64,000 nt of DNA from JAFAXD01 sp963760435 (GTDB lineage: Bacteria > Pseudomonadota > Alphaproteobacteria > Rhizobiales > Xanthobacteraceae), in NCBI GenBank assembly GCA_963760435.1, contig CAVXDE010000010.1, forward strand, positions 1 to 64,000, read 5' to 3'. Made by a program: the position numbers and the translations under genes. Positions 18,138 to 26,210 of this stretch are shown here, in pieces (the first letter of the stretch is position 1; each line of letters begins with the position of its first letter). The notes beneath the pieces were generated by a model. That model did no database searches and was not told the DNA's origin. It was given only the letters and a program-made list of their open reading frames with translations.

Positions 18138-18872
18138 TCATAATGTTGACGGGCGCACCAATTCCATTTCCAGCTGATAGCGATCGGGGCGATAGAGCGC
18201 GTGCAGGTGCTCGACGCCGCGGCCCTCGCGATCATAGACGACGCGCACCAGCTCGGTCAGCGGCGCACCGGCCGCGACCTTGAGGGCCCGCGCGATATCC
18301 GGTGCGGCCAGCACCGCGCCGATGCGCTGCCAGGCGCGCTCGATGGTCACGCCCGAGCGCTCCAACAGCGCGAGCAGCGGGCGACCGGCCAGTTCCTGTT
18401 TGGTGAACGTCTTGCCGATTCGCGCCGGTACATGCGCGGTGAGATAGGAGAACGGCATCCCGTCGACCGACCGAATGCGCACCGAACGTTGTGTTTCCTC
18501 TTCCGGCGCCAGCCCGAGCGCTTCCGCGATCGGCTTTGCGGCGGGCACATAGCCGAAGGCGACAAGTCTGCTCTTCGTGCGCTCGCCCATTTCGGCGATG
18601 TTGGCGAGCGCCCCGGCGATGTTGGCGGTGATCGGCGCCGACGACGGCTGATAGATGACGCGGGTGCCGCTGCTGCGCCGCCGCTCGATCAGATGCTCGC
18701 GCGCGAGCTCGGCAAGAGCACGGCGCACGGTGACGCGCGAAACGCGGTGAAAGCGCGCGAGGTCATGCTCGGTGGGAAGGCGCGCGCCCGGCGCGATGGC
18801 GTGGCTCAGGATGCCGTCGCGCAGCACCAGATAGACTTGCCGCGCCTTGGCCTCGCTCAGTCGTTCTGCCAC
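18138..18872 (-). CDS. GntR-family (HutC/UTRA) transcriptional regulator
   Basis: The 244-residue protein has an N-terminal winged helix (LPTEHDLARFHRVSRVTVRR, about residues 28-47, then ALAELAREHLIERR) and a C-terminal UTRA effector domain (VRIRSVDGMPFSYLTAHVPA and LTELVRVVYDREGRGVEHLH). UTRA regulators are usually repressors released by a pathway intermediate. It is the first gene of the minus-strand operon and divergent from the leuC-like gene, so it probably controls both arms through the site at 18909-18924. Confidence 0.92.
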   Translation of the reverse strand: MAERLSEAKARQVYLVLRDGILSHAIAPGARLPTEHDLARFHRVSRVTVRRALAELAREHLIERRRSSGTRVIYQPSSAPITANIAGALANIAEMGERTKSRLVAFGYVPAAKPIAEALGLAPEEETQRSVRIRSVDGMPFSYLTAHVPARIGKTFTKQELAGRPLLALLERSGVTIERAWQRIGAVLAAPDIARALKVAAGAPLTELVRVVYDREGRGVEHLHALYRPDRYQLEMELVRPSTL

Positions 18873-18908
18873 GCGGTCTCCCTCGCCTCGCCAGCCGGCT
18901 TTACTTGG

Positions 18909-18924
18909 TATTATACATGATACA
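18909..18924. promoter_or_regulatory. Candidate GntR/UTRA operator
   Basis: GTATTATACATGATAC is an interrupted palindrome (GTAT-N8-ATAC) in the AT-rich 89 bp gap between the divergent gntR and leuC-like genes. HutC-type regulators bind sites with GTAT/ATAC half-sites, so autoregulation and control of both arms is plausible. Confidence 0.45.
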
Positions 18925-18961
18925 TAGTGCTCGGCAACGATCCTGACGAACGGACTGGCGC

Positions 18962-20374
18962 TTGCAGCAACCGGCGACGCTCTTCGACAAGCTCTGGGCA
19001 GCCCACGAAATCGTGCGGCGCGAGGACGGCGAGACCTTGCTGTGGGTCGACCGCCACTATGTGCATGAAGGCTCGTTTCACGCCTTTGGCCGGCTCGCCG
19101 AGCGCGGCGCGCCGGTGGCCGAGCCAGGCCTCAACTTCGGGGTTGCCGATCATTACGTGCCGACGCGCGGCTCGCGCCGGCAGATCGCAAACCCTGAGAT
19201 CGCCCGCATGGTGCGCCAACTCGAGGAAAACACGGCCCGTCATCACATCAGGCTGTTCGGCCTCGATGACCCGCGCCAAGGCATCGTGCACGTGGTCGGC
19301 CCCGAGCAGGGCCTGACCTTGCCCGGCCTGCTGATCGTCTGCGGCGACAGCCACACCTCGACGCATGGTGCGCTCGGCGCCTACGCGTTCGGTATCGGTG
19401 CGTCGGAAGTCGCGCACGTGTTGATGACGCAGACGATTTGGCAGAACAAGCCGAAGCAGATGCGCATCAGGGTCGAGGGCGTTGCCGCTCCGGGTATCGG
19501 CGCCAAGGACATCGTGCTTGCCATCATCGCCAAGATCGGCGCCGGCGGCGCCACCGGCCATGCCATCGAATATGCCGGATCAGCAATCCGCGCGCTGTCG
19601 ATCGAGGGCCGCCTCACGCTGTGCAACATGTCGATCGAGGCCGGCGCGCGCTGCGGCATGGTGGCGCCCGACGCGGTGACATTCGCTTATGTGAAGGACC
19701 GGCCGTTCGCACCCAAAAGCGTGGAGTTCGACAACGCAGTCGAGGCCTGGTCGACGCTCGCGAGCGATCTGGACGCGCCCTTCGATCGCGAGGTGACCCT
19801 CGACGCCGGGGCGATTGCGCCGATCGTGACTTGGGGCACCAGTCCGGAGGATGCGCTGCCGATCGATGCGAGCGTGCCCGACCCGGCCCGCGAAACAAAT
19901 GCAACGCGCGCGGGCTCGATCCGCGATGCGATCGACTATATGGGGCTGGTGCCCGGCCGTAAGCTCACCGACGTTGCGATCGATCGCGTGTTCATCGGCT
20001 CGTGCACCAACGCGCGCATCGAGGACCTGCGCGCCGCGGCGGCCGTATTGAGCGGCCGCGTGAGCCGGGTGCCCGGCCTCGTGTCACCGGGCTCCTCCGC
20101 GGTGAAACGCCAGGCCGAGCAGGAAGGGCTCGACCGCATCTTCCGCGACGCCGGCCTGGAGTGGGCCGAGTCCGGCTGCTCCATGTGCGTCGGCATCAAC
20201 GGCGACCTGGTCGCATCGGGCGAGCGCTGCGCATCAACAACAAACCGCAACTTCCGCGGCCGGCAGGGCCCTGGGGCGCGCACCCATCTGATGTCGCCCG
20301 CCATGGTCGCAGCCGCGGCCGTCGCCGGTAAGCTCGCGGATGTGCGGCCGCTGCTCGCGGGACGCAAGGTGTAG
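18962..20374 (+). CDS. Aconitase-superfamily hydratase large subunit (LeuC-like)
   Basis: The 470-residue protein has the LeuC layout. ATLFDKLWAAHEIV opens it, GDSHTSTHGALGAYAFGIGA follows, and the three cluster-binding Cys lie in FIGSCTNARIEDL (C348) and SGCSMCVGIN (C406, C409). It would bind a [4Fe-4S] cluster and hydrate or dehydrate a dicarboxylate with the small subunit at 20534. A TTG start at 18962 is used because no ATG precedes the conserved region. The setting, with a PEP-mutase-type lyase and HyuAB across the divergent promoter, argues for a catabolic hydratase (maleate, citraconate or dimethylmaleate type) rather than leucine synthesis. Confidence 0.88.
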   Translation: MQQPATLFDKLWAAHEIVRREDGETLLWVDRHYVHEGSFHAFGRLAERGAPVAEPGLNFGVADHYVPTRGSRRQIANPEIARMVRQLEENTARHHIRLFGLDDPRQGIVHVVGPEQGLTLPGLLIVCGDSHTSTHGALGAYAFGIGASEVAHVLMTQTIWQNKPKQMRIRVEGVAAPGIGAKDIVLAIIAKIGAGGATGHAIEYAGSAIRALSIEGRLTLCNMSIEAGARCGMVAPDAVTFAYVKDRPFAPKSVEFDNAVEAWSTLASDLDAPFDREVTLDAGAIAPIVTWGTSPEDALPIDASVPDPARETNATRAGSIRDAIDYMGLVPGRKLTDVAIDRVFIGSCTNARIEDLRAAAAVLSGRVSRVPGLVSPGSSAVKRQAEQEGLDRIFRDAGLEWAESGCSMCVGINGDLVASGERCASTTNRNFRGRQGPGARTHLMSPAMVAAAAVAGKLADVRPLLAGRKV

Positions 20375-20394
20375 TTCAATGCTTGCGAGACGAA

Positions 20395-20525
20395 CTCACG
20401 TGTCCCGGGCGCAACGCAGCACGAAGTGCTGCGCTGCAGACCCGGGACCGTCGCAAATGATGACGTTTTGGCGGTCCCGGATCTGCGGTGCACCGCTGCG
20501 CGCTGCACCGCGTCCGGGACACGAG
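20395..20525. repeat. Inverted repeat element between leuC-like and leuD-like genes
   Basis: CACGTGTCCCGGGCGCAACG (20398-20417) and its near-inverse GTCCGGGACACG (20513-20524) enclose inner arms GACCCGGGACCG / CGGTCCCGGATC and small palindromes (CAGCACGAAGTGCTG). The pattern is a dispersed rhizobial palindromic element of about 130 bp. It interrupts what would otherwise be a tightly spaced subunit pair. Confidence 0.8.
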
Positions 20526-20533
20526 CTCTGACA

Positions 20534-21148
20534 ATGCAGAAATTCACGCACCTTTCCGCGCCCGCTTGTCCGCTCGACGTTGTCAATCTCAACACCGATC
20601 AGCTGCTGCCGGCGCGCTACCTGAAATGGCCGCGCTCCGCCGGCCTCGGCAAAGTGCTGTTGCACGATCTCCGCTTCGACGCGCAAGAGAATGAACAACC
20701 GGACTTTCCACTCAACCATCCGGTCTGGCGCAATGCGCAGATCATGGTTGGCCGTGCCAATTTCGGCTGCGGCTCTTCACGCGAAGCGGCCGTCTACGCG
20801 CTACTGGATTATGGGATCCGTTGCGTTATCGCACCATCCTTCGGCGACATTTTCTCCGGTAACGCCGTGCAGAACGGACTGCTCACCGCCCTCGTATCGG
20901 ATACGGATGCGGCCACCCTCATCGCTACCTTGCACGCGAGACCGAATGAGATTGTCAGCGTCGATCTGCAAGGCCAGACGATTAGCTGCGCCGGCAAGGC
21001 CTACCCGTTCAGCATCGACCCGGTGCGCCGCACCCGCCTGCTCAATGGCTGGGACGACATAGCGATGACCATGAGCTTCCAGGATCAGATCGCCGCATTC
21101 CGGCCGGCCGATCGCCAGCGCCGGCCGTGGGCCACCCCAAGCATCTGA
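20534..21148 (+). CDS. Aconitase-superfamily hydratase small subunit (LeuD-like)
   Basis: The 204-residue swivel domain shows NLNTDQLLPARYLKWP near the start, the family loop GRANFGCGSSREAAVYALLD, and ALLDYGIRCVIAPSFGDIF with NGLLTALV after it. ATG 20534 is the first in-frame codon that gives the normal family start; the open frame extends into the repeat upstream. It completes the active site of the large subunit at 18962. The stop is directly followed by the ATG of the monooxygenase gene. Confidence 0.9.
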   Translation: MQKFTHLSAPACPLDVVNLNTDQLLPARYLKWPRSAGLGKVLLHDLRFDAQENEQPDFPLNHPVWRNAQIMVGRANFGCGSSREAAVYALLDYGIRCVIAPSFGDIFSGNAVQNGLLTALVSDTDAATLIATLHARPNEIVSVDLQGQTISCAGKAYPFSIDPVRRTRLLNGWDDIAMTMSFQDQIAAFRPADRQRRPWATPSI

Positions 21149-22351
21149 ATGTCCCCTCCCCGCAAGCCCCACGTCGTGATCGCCGGTGCCGGCCCTGTCG
21201 GCCTCACCTTGGCATTGTTGCTCGGTGCGAAAGATATTTCCGTCACGGTGCTCGAGGCCGAGGACAAGATTTCCGAGGAGTTGCGCGCCTCGACCTTCCA
21301 TCCCCCGACCCTCGACATGCTGGCGCCCTACGGCATCACCGATCGAATGATCGAGCAGGGCTTAGTATGTCCTACGTGGCAGGTTCGGCTGCACCCGTCC
21401 GGCGCGCGCGCCGTGTTCGATCTATCCGTGCTCAAGGGCGAGACCGACTATCCATATCGGCTGCAATGCGAGCAGTCGAAATACGCTCAGATCGTGTTTG
21501 CGGCGCTCGCCGCCTTTCCCAACATCGACATTCTGTTTTCGACCGCCGTGACCGGCATTCGGCAATTGGCAGACTCGGTTGAAATCGAAGCGACTTCGCA
21601 TGGCGAACCGCGCGTTTTCACCGCGAGCTATGTGATCGGTGCCGATGGCGCGCGTAGCGCCGTGCGCAAGGCGCTCGGGATCGAGCTCTCCGGCGACATC
21701 TATCCGGAAACAACGATCCTCGCGACCACGCTATTCCCGTTCCACCAACAACTCGAGGGGCTCTCGAACGTCACCTATTGCTGGAAGCCGGATGGGACCT
21801 TCAGCCTGCTGCGGCTGCCGGACGTCTGGCGGGCGAGCCTCTATGCGCGCGACGGCCAGAGCGTCGAGGACGCGCTGACGGACGAAGGTTTGCAGAGCCT
21901 GCTGCACGACATCATCCCCGGTCAGGCAATCGAGGTGCTGGAGCGCCGCCCCTATCGGATTCACCGGCGGCTCGCCGCCAAATATCGCAACGGCCGCGCG
22001 TTGCTGGCCGGCGACGCGGCGCATCTCAACAGCCCCTCCGGCGGCATGGGCATGAATGGCGGCATTCATGATGCCTTCAATCTCGCTGAGAAGCTTGCCG
22101 CCGTGCTGTGCGAGGGCGCCGATGACGCCTTGCTCGACCGCTATGAGCGGCAACGCCGTCCGGTGGCCGAAGAAGAGATCATCCAGCAGGCGCACCGCAA
22201 TCGCACCCGCATGCAGGAACGCGACCCGACGCGCCGGCACGAGCTGCTGACCGACCTGCAGCGTACCGCTGATGATCCGGTCAAGCTGAAAACCTATTTG
22301 TTGAAAACCTCGATGATCGAGGGTTTACGTCGTGCCGCGGCGACGGAGTAA
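21149..22351 (+). CDS. FAD-dependent aromatic-ring-type monooxygenase (copy 1)
   Basis: The 400-residue flavoprotein has the dinucleotide motif VVIAGAGPVGLTLALLLG at the start, the DG motif in YVIGADGARSAVRKALG and the second FAD motif LLAGDAAHLNSPSGGMGMNG, in the order found in PHBH-class hydroxylases. It would use NAD(P)H and O2 to hydroxylate an aromatic or enol-like substrate in the cytoplasm. It starts right after the leuD-like stop, so it belongs to the same operon. The substrate is not evident. Confidence 0.9.
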   Translation: MSPPRKPHVVIAGAGPVGLTLALLLGAKDISVTVLEAEDKISEELRASTFHPPTLDMLAPYGITDRMIEQGLVCPTWQVRLHPSGARAVFDLSVLKGETDYPYRLQCEQSKYAQIVFAALAAFPNIDILFSTAVTGIRQLADSVEIEATSHGEPRVFTASYVIGADGARSAVRKALGIELSGDIYPETTILATTLFPFHQQLEGLSNVTYCWKPDGTFSLLRLPDVWRASLYARDGQSVEDALTDEGLQSLLHDIIPGQAIEVLERRPYRIHRRLAAKYRNGRALLAGDAAHLNSPSGGMGMNGGIHDAFNLAEKLAAVLCEGADDALLDRYERQRRPVAEEEIIQQAHRNRTRMQERDPTRRHELLTDLQRTADDPVKLKTYLLKTSMIEGLRRAAATE

Positions 22352-22372
22352 CGGCCTAATGCGGAGCTCAGG

Positions 22373-23371
22373 ATGAAGTTGATCAAGACTCTGACACGGT
22401 GTTGGTTTGTGGCTACAGCATTTGGGCTGGTGTTGGCGTCGTTCGCGGCGCTCTCAGTCGCCCAGGCAGAGAACTACCCGTCACATCCGATCACGGTCAT
22501 CGTTCCATTTCCGGCCGGCGGCAGCTCGGATATCGTGATGCGCCTCCTCGGACAAAAGGTCTCCGAAAGCATCGGACAGCCGGTCATCATCGATAATCGG
22601 CCCGGTGGCGCCGGCAATGCCGCCGCCCTGACCATCAAGAATGCCGCGCCGGACGGATACCTGTTGATGATGGGCCATACCGGAACGCACGCCATCAACC
22701 CCACGCTGTATCCCGACCTCAAGTTCGATCCGGTCAAGGATTTCACGCCGATCACCTCGCTCGTTTCATTCAACAATATCCTAGTCGTCCCGGCCGCGAG
22801 CCCGGCCAAGAGCGTGGCGGAACTGATCGCGCTCGCCAAGACCAAGCCGGACGGCCTGCTCTACGGCTCGCAGGGCATCGGCACCGGCGGTCACCTGCTC
22901 GGCGTGCTGCTCGCCAAGCATTCGGGCGCAAAGCTCACGCACGTGCCGTATCGTGGCATCGCCCCCGCCGTGACCGACACGGTCGCCGGTCGCGTCGACA
23001 TGCTGTTTTCCTCCTATCTCTCCGCCGCCGGCCACATCGAGAGCGGCGGCCTGCGCATGCTGGCGATCGCCGGAGACAAGCGGCATCCGCGCATCCCCGA
23101 TGTTCCGACGATGCCGGAAGCGGGCTATCCCGACGTGCAGATGCAGCAATGGTTCGGCCTGTTCGGGCCGCCCGGCATGCCGCCGGAGATCGTGCAGAAG
23201 CTCAACACCGAGTTCGTGCGCGCCCTGCAGAGCGATGACGTCAAGAACCAGGTGTTGCCGCAGGTCGCCAATGTCATTCCCAGCACGCCTGACGAGTTGC
23301 GTGCGCTCGTTGCCAGCGACATGGTCCGCCTCGGCAAGATCGTAAAAGAATCGGGCGCGACGGTGCAGTAG
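22373..23371 (+). CDS. Bug-family (TctC) periplasmic solute receptor 1
   Basis: The 332-residue protein has an N-terminal signal (TAFGLVLASFAALSVAQAEN), then YPSHPITVIVPFPAGGSSDI, VIIDNRPGGAGNAAALTIKN and LTHVPYRGIAPAVTDTVAGR, all typical of Bug receptors. These bind mono- or dicarboxylates or amides in the periplasm. No TctA/TctB membrane partners are encoded in the window, as is common for Bug proteins. Position in the leuCD-like operon suggests that it binds the pathway's carboxylate. Confidence 0.93.
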   Translation: MKLIKTLTRCWFVATAFGLVLASFAALSVAQAENYPSHPITVIVPFPAGGSSDIVMRLLGQKVSESIGQPVIIDNRPGGAGNAAALTIKNAAPDGYLLMMGHTGTHAINPTLYPDLKFDPVKDFTPITSLVSFNNILVVPAASPAKSVAELIALAKTKPDGLLYGSQGIGTGGHLLGVLLAKHSGAKLTHVPYRGIAPAVTDTVAGRVDMLFSSYLSAAGHIESGGLRMLAIAGDKRHPRIPDVPTMPEAGYPDVQMQQWFGLFGPPGMPPEIVQKLNTEFVRALQSDDVKNQVLPQVANVIPSTPDELRALVASDMVRLGKIVKESGATVQ

Positions 23372-23385
23372 CGGGGCAACACACA

Positions 23386-24159
23386 ATGTCGCTCGAATAC
23401 GCGCCGCTCGGCCTGGTCGGCATGCTCACGCCGCAGGCCAACACGACCGTCGAGCCGGAATTCAACCTGCTGTGGCCGCCGGGTGTCGCCATGATCAATG
23501 CGCGGCTGATGAGCGACAAGCCCGGCATGAGCGACCGGCTGGTCGACTACTTTGCGACCTATGCCCAGTCGCTGCGGCAGTTCGCCAATGCGCCGATCGG
23601 CGTCGCCGCCGCAGCGTGCACCGGCGCATCGTATCTGGCCGGCCGCGAGCGCGAAGCGAAGCTTGTCGCCGAAATTGAGCAGCAACATGGATTTGCATTT
23701 TTGACGGCGGCGCTCGCCGTCGTCGATGCATTCCGCGTGCTCGGCGCACGCCGCATCGGCCTCGTTTCCCCCTACCCGGACGATCTCAACCAGGCGAGCG
23801 TCGCATACTGGCAGAGCCATGGATTGGAGGTCGCGGCGGTCGCCAGCGCGTACGACGCGAGCAACAAAAGCTTCCATCCGATCTACAGCATGGCCGGCTC
23901 CGCGGCCGAACACGCGGCGCGCTCGCTGCAAAGCGCCCAGCTCGACGCCATCGTCATGCTCGGGACCGGCATGCCGACCTTGCGTCCGCTTGCCGCCCTG
24001 CTCGACTGGGACGGTCCGCCGGTGATGTCGTGCAACCAGTGCCTCGCCTGGCGCGCGGTCGAGGCATTGCGCCGGCGCGAACCCGATGCGGCAACGCTGC
24101 GGCCGTGGCTGCGTGGTGAGGGCTGGGTGCAACGGTTGCAGGCTCAAACCGCCGCTTAG
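23386..24159 (+). CDS. Maleate isomerase/arylmalonate decarboxylase-like (Asp/Glu racemase superfamily)
   Basis: The 257-residue protein begins YAPLGLVGMLTPQANTTVEP, as in maleate cis-trans isomerases. Two Cys are placed as in the racemase superfamily: the first in AAACTGASYLAG (about residue 79), the second in VMSCNQCLAW (about 215). With both Cys present it could isomerise maleate-like acids or racemise; enzymes with one Cys decarboxylate. It sits 14 bp after a Bug receptor in the operon with the LeuCD-like hydratase, which fits handling of maleate or an alkyl-maleate. Confidence 0.87.
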   Translation: MSLEYAPLGLVGMLTPQANTTVEPEFNLLWPPGVAMINARLMSDKPGMSDRLVDYFATYAQSLRQFANAPIGVAAAACTGASYLAGREREAKLVAEIEQQHGFAFLTAALAVVDAFRVLGARRIGLVSPYPDDLNQASVAYWQSHGLEVAAVASAYDASNKSFHPIYSMAGSAAEHAARSLQSAQLDAIVMLGTGMPTLRPLAALLDWDGPPVMSCNQCLAWRAVEALRRREPDAATLRPWLRGEGWVQRLQAQTAA

Positions 24160-24184
24160 TTCGGCTATGTGCCGCAACTTCATT

Positions 24185-24201
24185 CATTCATCGGATGAAT
24201 G
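24185..24201. promoter_or_regulatory. Perfect palindrome upstream of Bug receptor 2
   Basis: CATTCATCGGATGAATG is an 8-bp inverted repeat around one base, 130 bp upstream of the GTG start at 24331. It has the size and symmetry of a repressor operator (GntR- or TetR-like) but may also be a short transcript-end hairpin for the operon ending at 24159; no T-run follows directly. Confidence 0.4.
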
Positions 24202-24330
24202 CATGCCGAGGTTTTTGTTATTTGACATCGGTCGAGCTTGCCCGCCCAATCCCAGGTGAACCATACTTTGGACTGATCCGTTCGGTCCCGACCCTGCGTC
24301 GACGACACGATCCGGACTGGGAGGAACGCT

Positions 24331-25305
24331 GTGAAGCAATTTCGCACGCTGACGGCGGCAGCGCTGTCGATCCTTGGCGCTTTGTTGATGACCGGACCGG
24401 TCGCGGCGCAGACGTATCCGAGCCGCGCCATTCGCATCGTCGTTCCGATCAGCGCCGGTTCGGTGACCGACGTCGCGGCGCGCCTGACCGCCCAGGAGCT
24501 TTCGCATCGCCTTGGCGTCAACGTGGTGGTGGAAAATCGGCCCGGCACCAACATGGTCGTCGGGGCAGTCGAATGCGCGAAGTCCGACCCTGACGGTTAC
24601 ACCCTATGCATCGTCAGCCCGGACAGCATGTCCTACAATCCGTTCCTGCTTCCCAATCTGCCCTATGATCCGGGGAAGGACTTTCGGCCGGTCACCAATA
24701 TGTACAACGTTATCGAGGGGCTGCTCGGCAAGCAAAGCCTTTCTGCCAGCTCGGTCGCGGAGCTGCAGAAGCTCGCCGCTTCCGGATCGTCCGTGACGAT
24801 GGGCAGCGTCGGTGGCGGGACATCCGATCTGTTTCGTCTCTGGCTGAACGACGTCTGGAAGACGAACATCGTCGGCGTGCCATTCAAAGGCGGCAGCGAG
24901 ATCATCGCGGCGCTGCTTGCCGGCACGATCGACGTCTCGAAGATCGGCATGGGCAACGTCGCCGGGCAACTCGAGGAGAGCAAGCTCAAGGTGCTGGCGT
25001 TGCGCAGCTCGCAGCGCAGCGAACTGCTTCCCAACGTTCCGACCTTCGCGCAAGCGGGGCTCGGCGGCTTCCCCGGCGGACCGATCTTCTGGGGCGTGGT
25101 CGTCCCCCGCGCAACGCCCGATCCGATCGTGGAGCGATTGAATTCAGAGCTCGTGCAGATTCTGCGCGGGCCGAAGTTTACCGATTTTGCCAGAAAGCAG
25201 TTCCTGGAGGTCCAGGCATCGTCGCCCGAGCAGTTCGCCGCCTTCCTGAAAGAGGATCGCGAGCACGCCGGCGCGCTCATCAAGACATACATGAAGACGA
25301 ATTAG
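24331..25305 (+). CDS. Bug-family (TctC) periplasmic solute receptor 2
   Basis: The 324-residue protein has a signal peptide (LTAAALSILGALLMTGPVAA), then YPSRAIRIVVPISAGSVTDV and VVENRPGTNMVVGAVECAKS, the family pattern. A GTG start at 24331 with GGGAGGA upstream is used. It follows the maleate-isomerase-like gene by 171 bp that carry a palindrome, so it may be a separate unit of the same regulon. The ligand is unknown, and no TctAB partner is near. Confidence 0.92.
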   Translation: MKQFRTLTAAALSILGALLMTGPVAAQTYPSRAIRIVVPISAGSVTDVAARLTAQELSHRLGVNVVVENRPGTNMVVGAVECAKSDPDGYTLCIVSPDSMSYNPFLLPNLPYDPGKDFRPVTNMYNVIEGLLGKQSLSASSVAELQKLAASGSSVTMGSVGGGTSDLFRLWLNDVWKTNIVGVPFKGGSEIIAALLAGTIDVSKIGMGNVAGQLEESKLKVLALRSSQRSELLPNVPTFAQAGLGGFPGGPIFWGVVVPRATPDPIVERLNSELVQILRGPKFTDFARKQFLEVQASSPEQFAAFLKEDREHAGALIKTYMKTN

Positions 25306-25756
25306 TGCTGCGCGGAGCCCCGCGCGATCCGCGGGAGAGACGAACTCCAGGCTGGCGCTGGCGCGCGAAGGGGAGCTTCGTCTCCTATGGCGATGGCGGC
25401 TCCTCGGCGCCGAAGAGAACCATCGCCTCCGCGAGTCACACGGCAACTTTTCTCACACGGCACAGCTTTCGTCCGCACCTCCGCGATGACGTCCTCGCAG
25501 AAGCCCGGGCCTTGCTCACCTTGGAAGCGCTCGCGAGCCGCTTCGTCAATAAGCAAAAGCAAAAACGAGTATGACCTGCATGCGGCAGCAGTTCAAGTTG
25601 TTCATCATCAGCAAATTGACTTTCGATAAAAAGTGTAAAATGTCGGTTTGATATTCTAGCAAGTCATGCGCGTCGCGCCGTGTCGACAATAATGCGACTG
25701 CGCGAGTCATCGACATAGTCGACGTCATCAATGGCCGAACGTCATCTATGCGTGCG

Positions 25757-25809
25757 GCCATCCTTCGAGACGCATGCGTGCTGCGCACGCATGCTCCTCA
25801 GGATGGGGG
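25757..25809. repeat. Dispersed palindromic element
   Basis: Ends CCATCCTTCGAGACGC and GCTCCTCAGGATGG flank a self-complementary core (GCATGCGTGCTGCGCACGCATG). It belongs to the same family as those at 25910, 49538, 49609, 49690 and 61521. Confidence 0.8.
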
Positions 25810-25909
25810 CCGAGAGTATTGAAGCGCTCTAAGACAGTGAAACCGTCATCAACGACGCGATGTCATCTATGACTGGGCTGCGGTTGACGGCGCCGTGCAA
25901 CAATTTCAG

Positions 25910-25957
25910 CCCTCATCCTGAGGAGCCCCGCGAAGCGGGGCGTCTCGAAGGATGGCC
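25910..25957. repeat. Dispersed palindromic element
   Basis: CCCTCATCCTGAGGAGC, a short palindromic core (CCCGCGAAGCGGGG) and GTCTCGAAGGATGG in the opposite orientation to the copy at 25757. Confidence 0.8.
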
Positions 25958-26210
25958 GCACACGAAACGTCACCTATGGAATCTATGGACAAGCGAAGAG
26001 ACAAATCCGTCGATATTTCAATGTCCTCATCATAGATGACAACAACTCGCGCTTGGTGCGATCTCACGCACCGGCACACATGCTTCCGAGACGCCATCTA
26101 TGCGCGGCGGCTGTCATCAATGCGCCGCGACGTCATCAGTGTCGGAAACGTCACCTATGAGAAAAATGTCATCTATGACCAAGTGAGCCGGATGACCGGC
26201 GGACAGCCGG

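Larger units (their letters stand above)
25706..26177. repeat. Cluster of GTCATCTATG decamers spaced about 18 bp
   Basis: At least eleven exact or near copies of GTCAYCWATG occur: near 25706, 25724, 25741, 25845, 25862, 25969, 26031 (inverted), 26093, 26113, 26132, 26150 and 26168. Within sub-clusters the spacing is 17-20 bp. The last five form a direct array whose spacers differ in sequence. The pattern is iteron-like. The two dispersed palindromes lie inside the cluster. Confidence 0.75.
25306..26210. other. 905-bp non-coding region with repeats
   Basis: No supportable gene lies here. The left part (25306-25640) has a weak hairpin GGCGATGG/CCATCGCC and an AT-rich stretch near 25610-25665. 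The right part carries two dispersed palindromes (25757-25809, 25910-25957) and the decamer cluster at 25706-26177. Confidence 0.6.

Noticed and set aside
18962..21148. Leucine biosynthesis leuCD
   Set aside because: The genes are beside a catabolic regulator, importer, lyase and isomerase-like gene, with no leuA or leuB; a catabolic hydratase fits better, so the leu symbols are not used.
25306..25562. Minus-strand open frame of 86 residues beginning MLLLIDEAARER
   Set aside because: No ribosome-binding site, no family match, and it overlaps a hairpin and repeat-rich DNA.
25706..26177. CRISPR array
   Set aside because: The repeated unit is only about 10 bp, the spacing is about 18 bp, and there are no cas genes; repeat and spacer sizes do not fit.
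25706..26177. Plasmid replication origin with iterons
   Set aside because: No rep gene or partition genes are near and the surroundings look chromosomal; kept only as an iteron-like repeat cluster.
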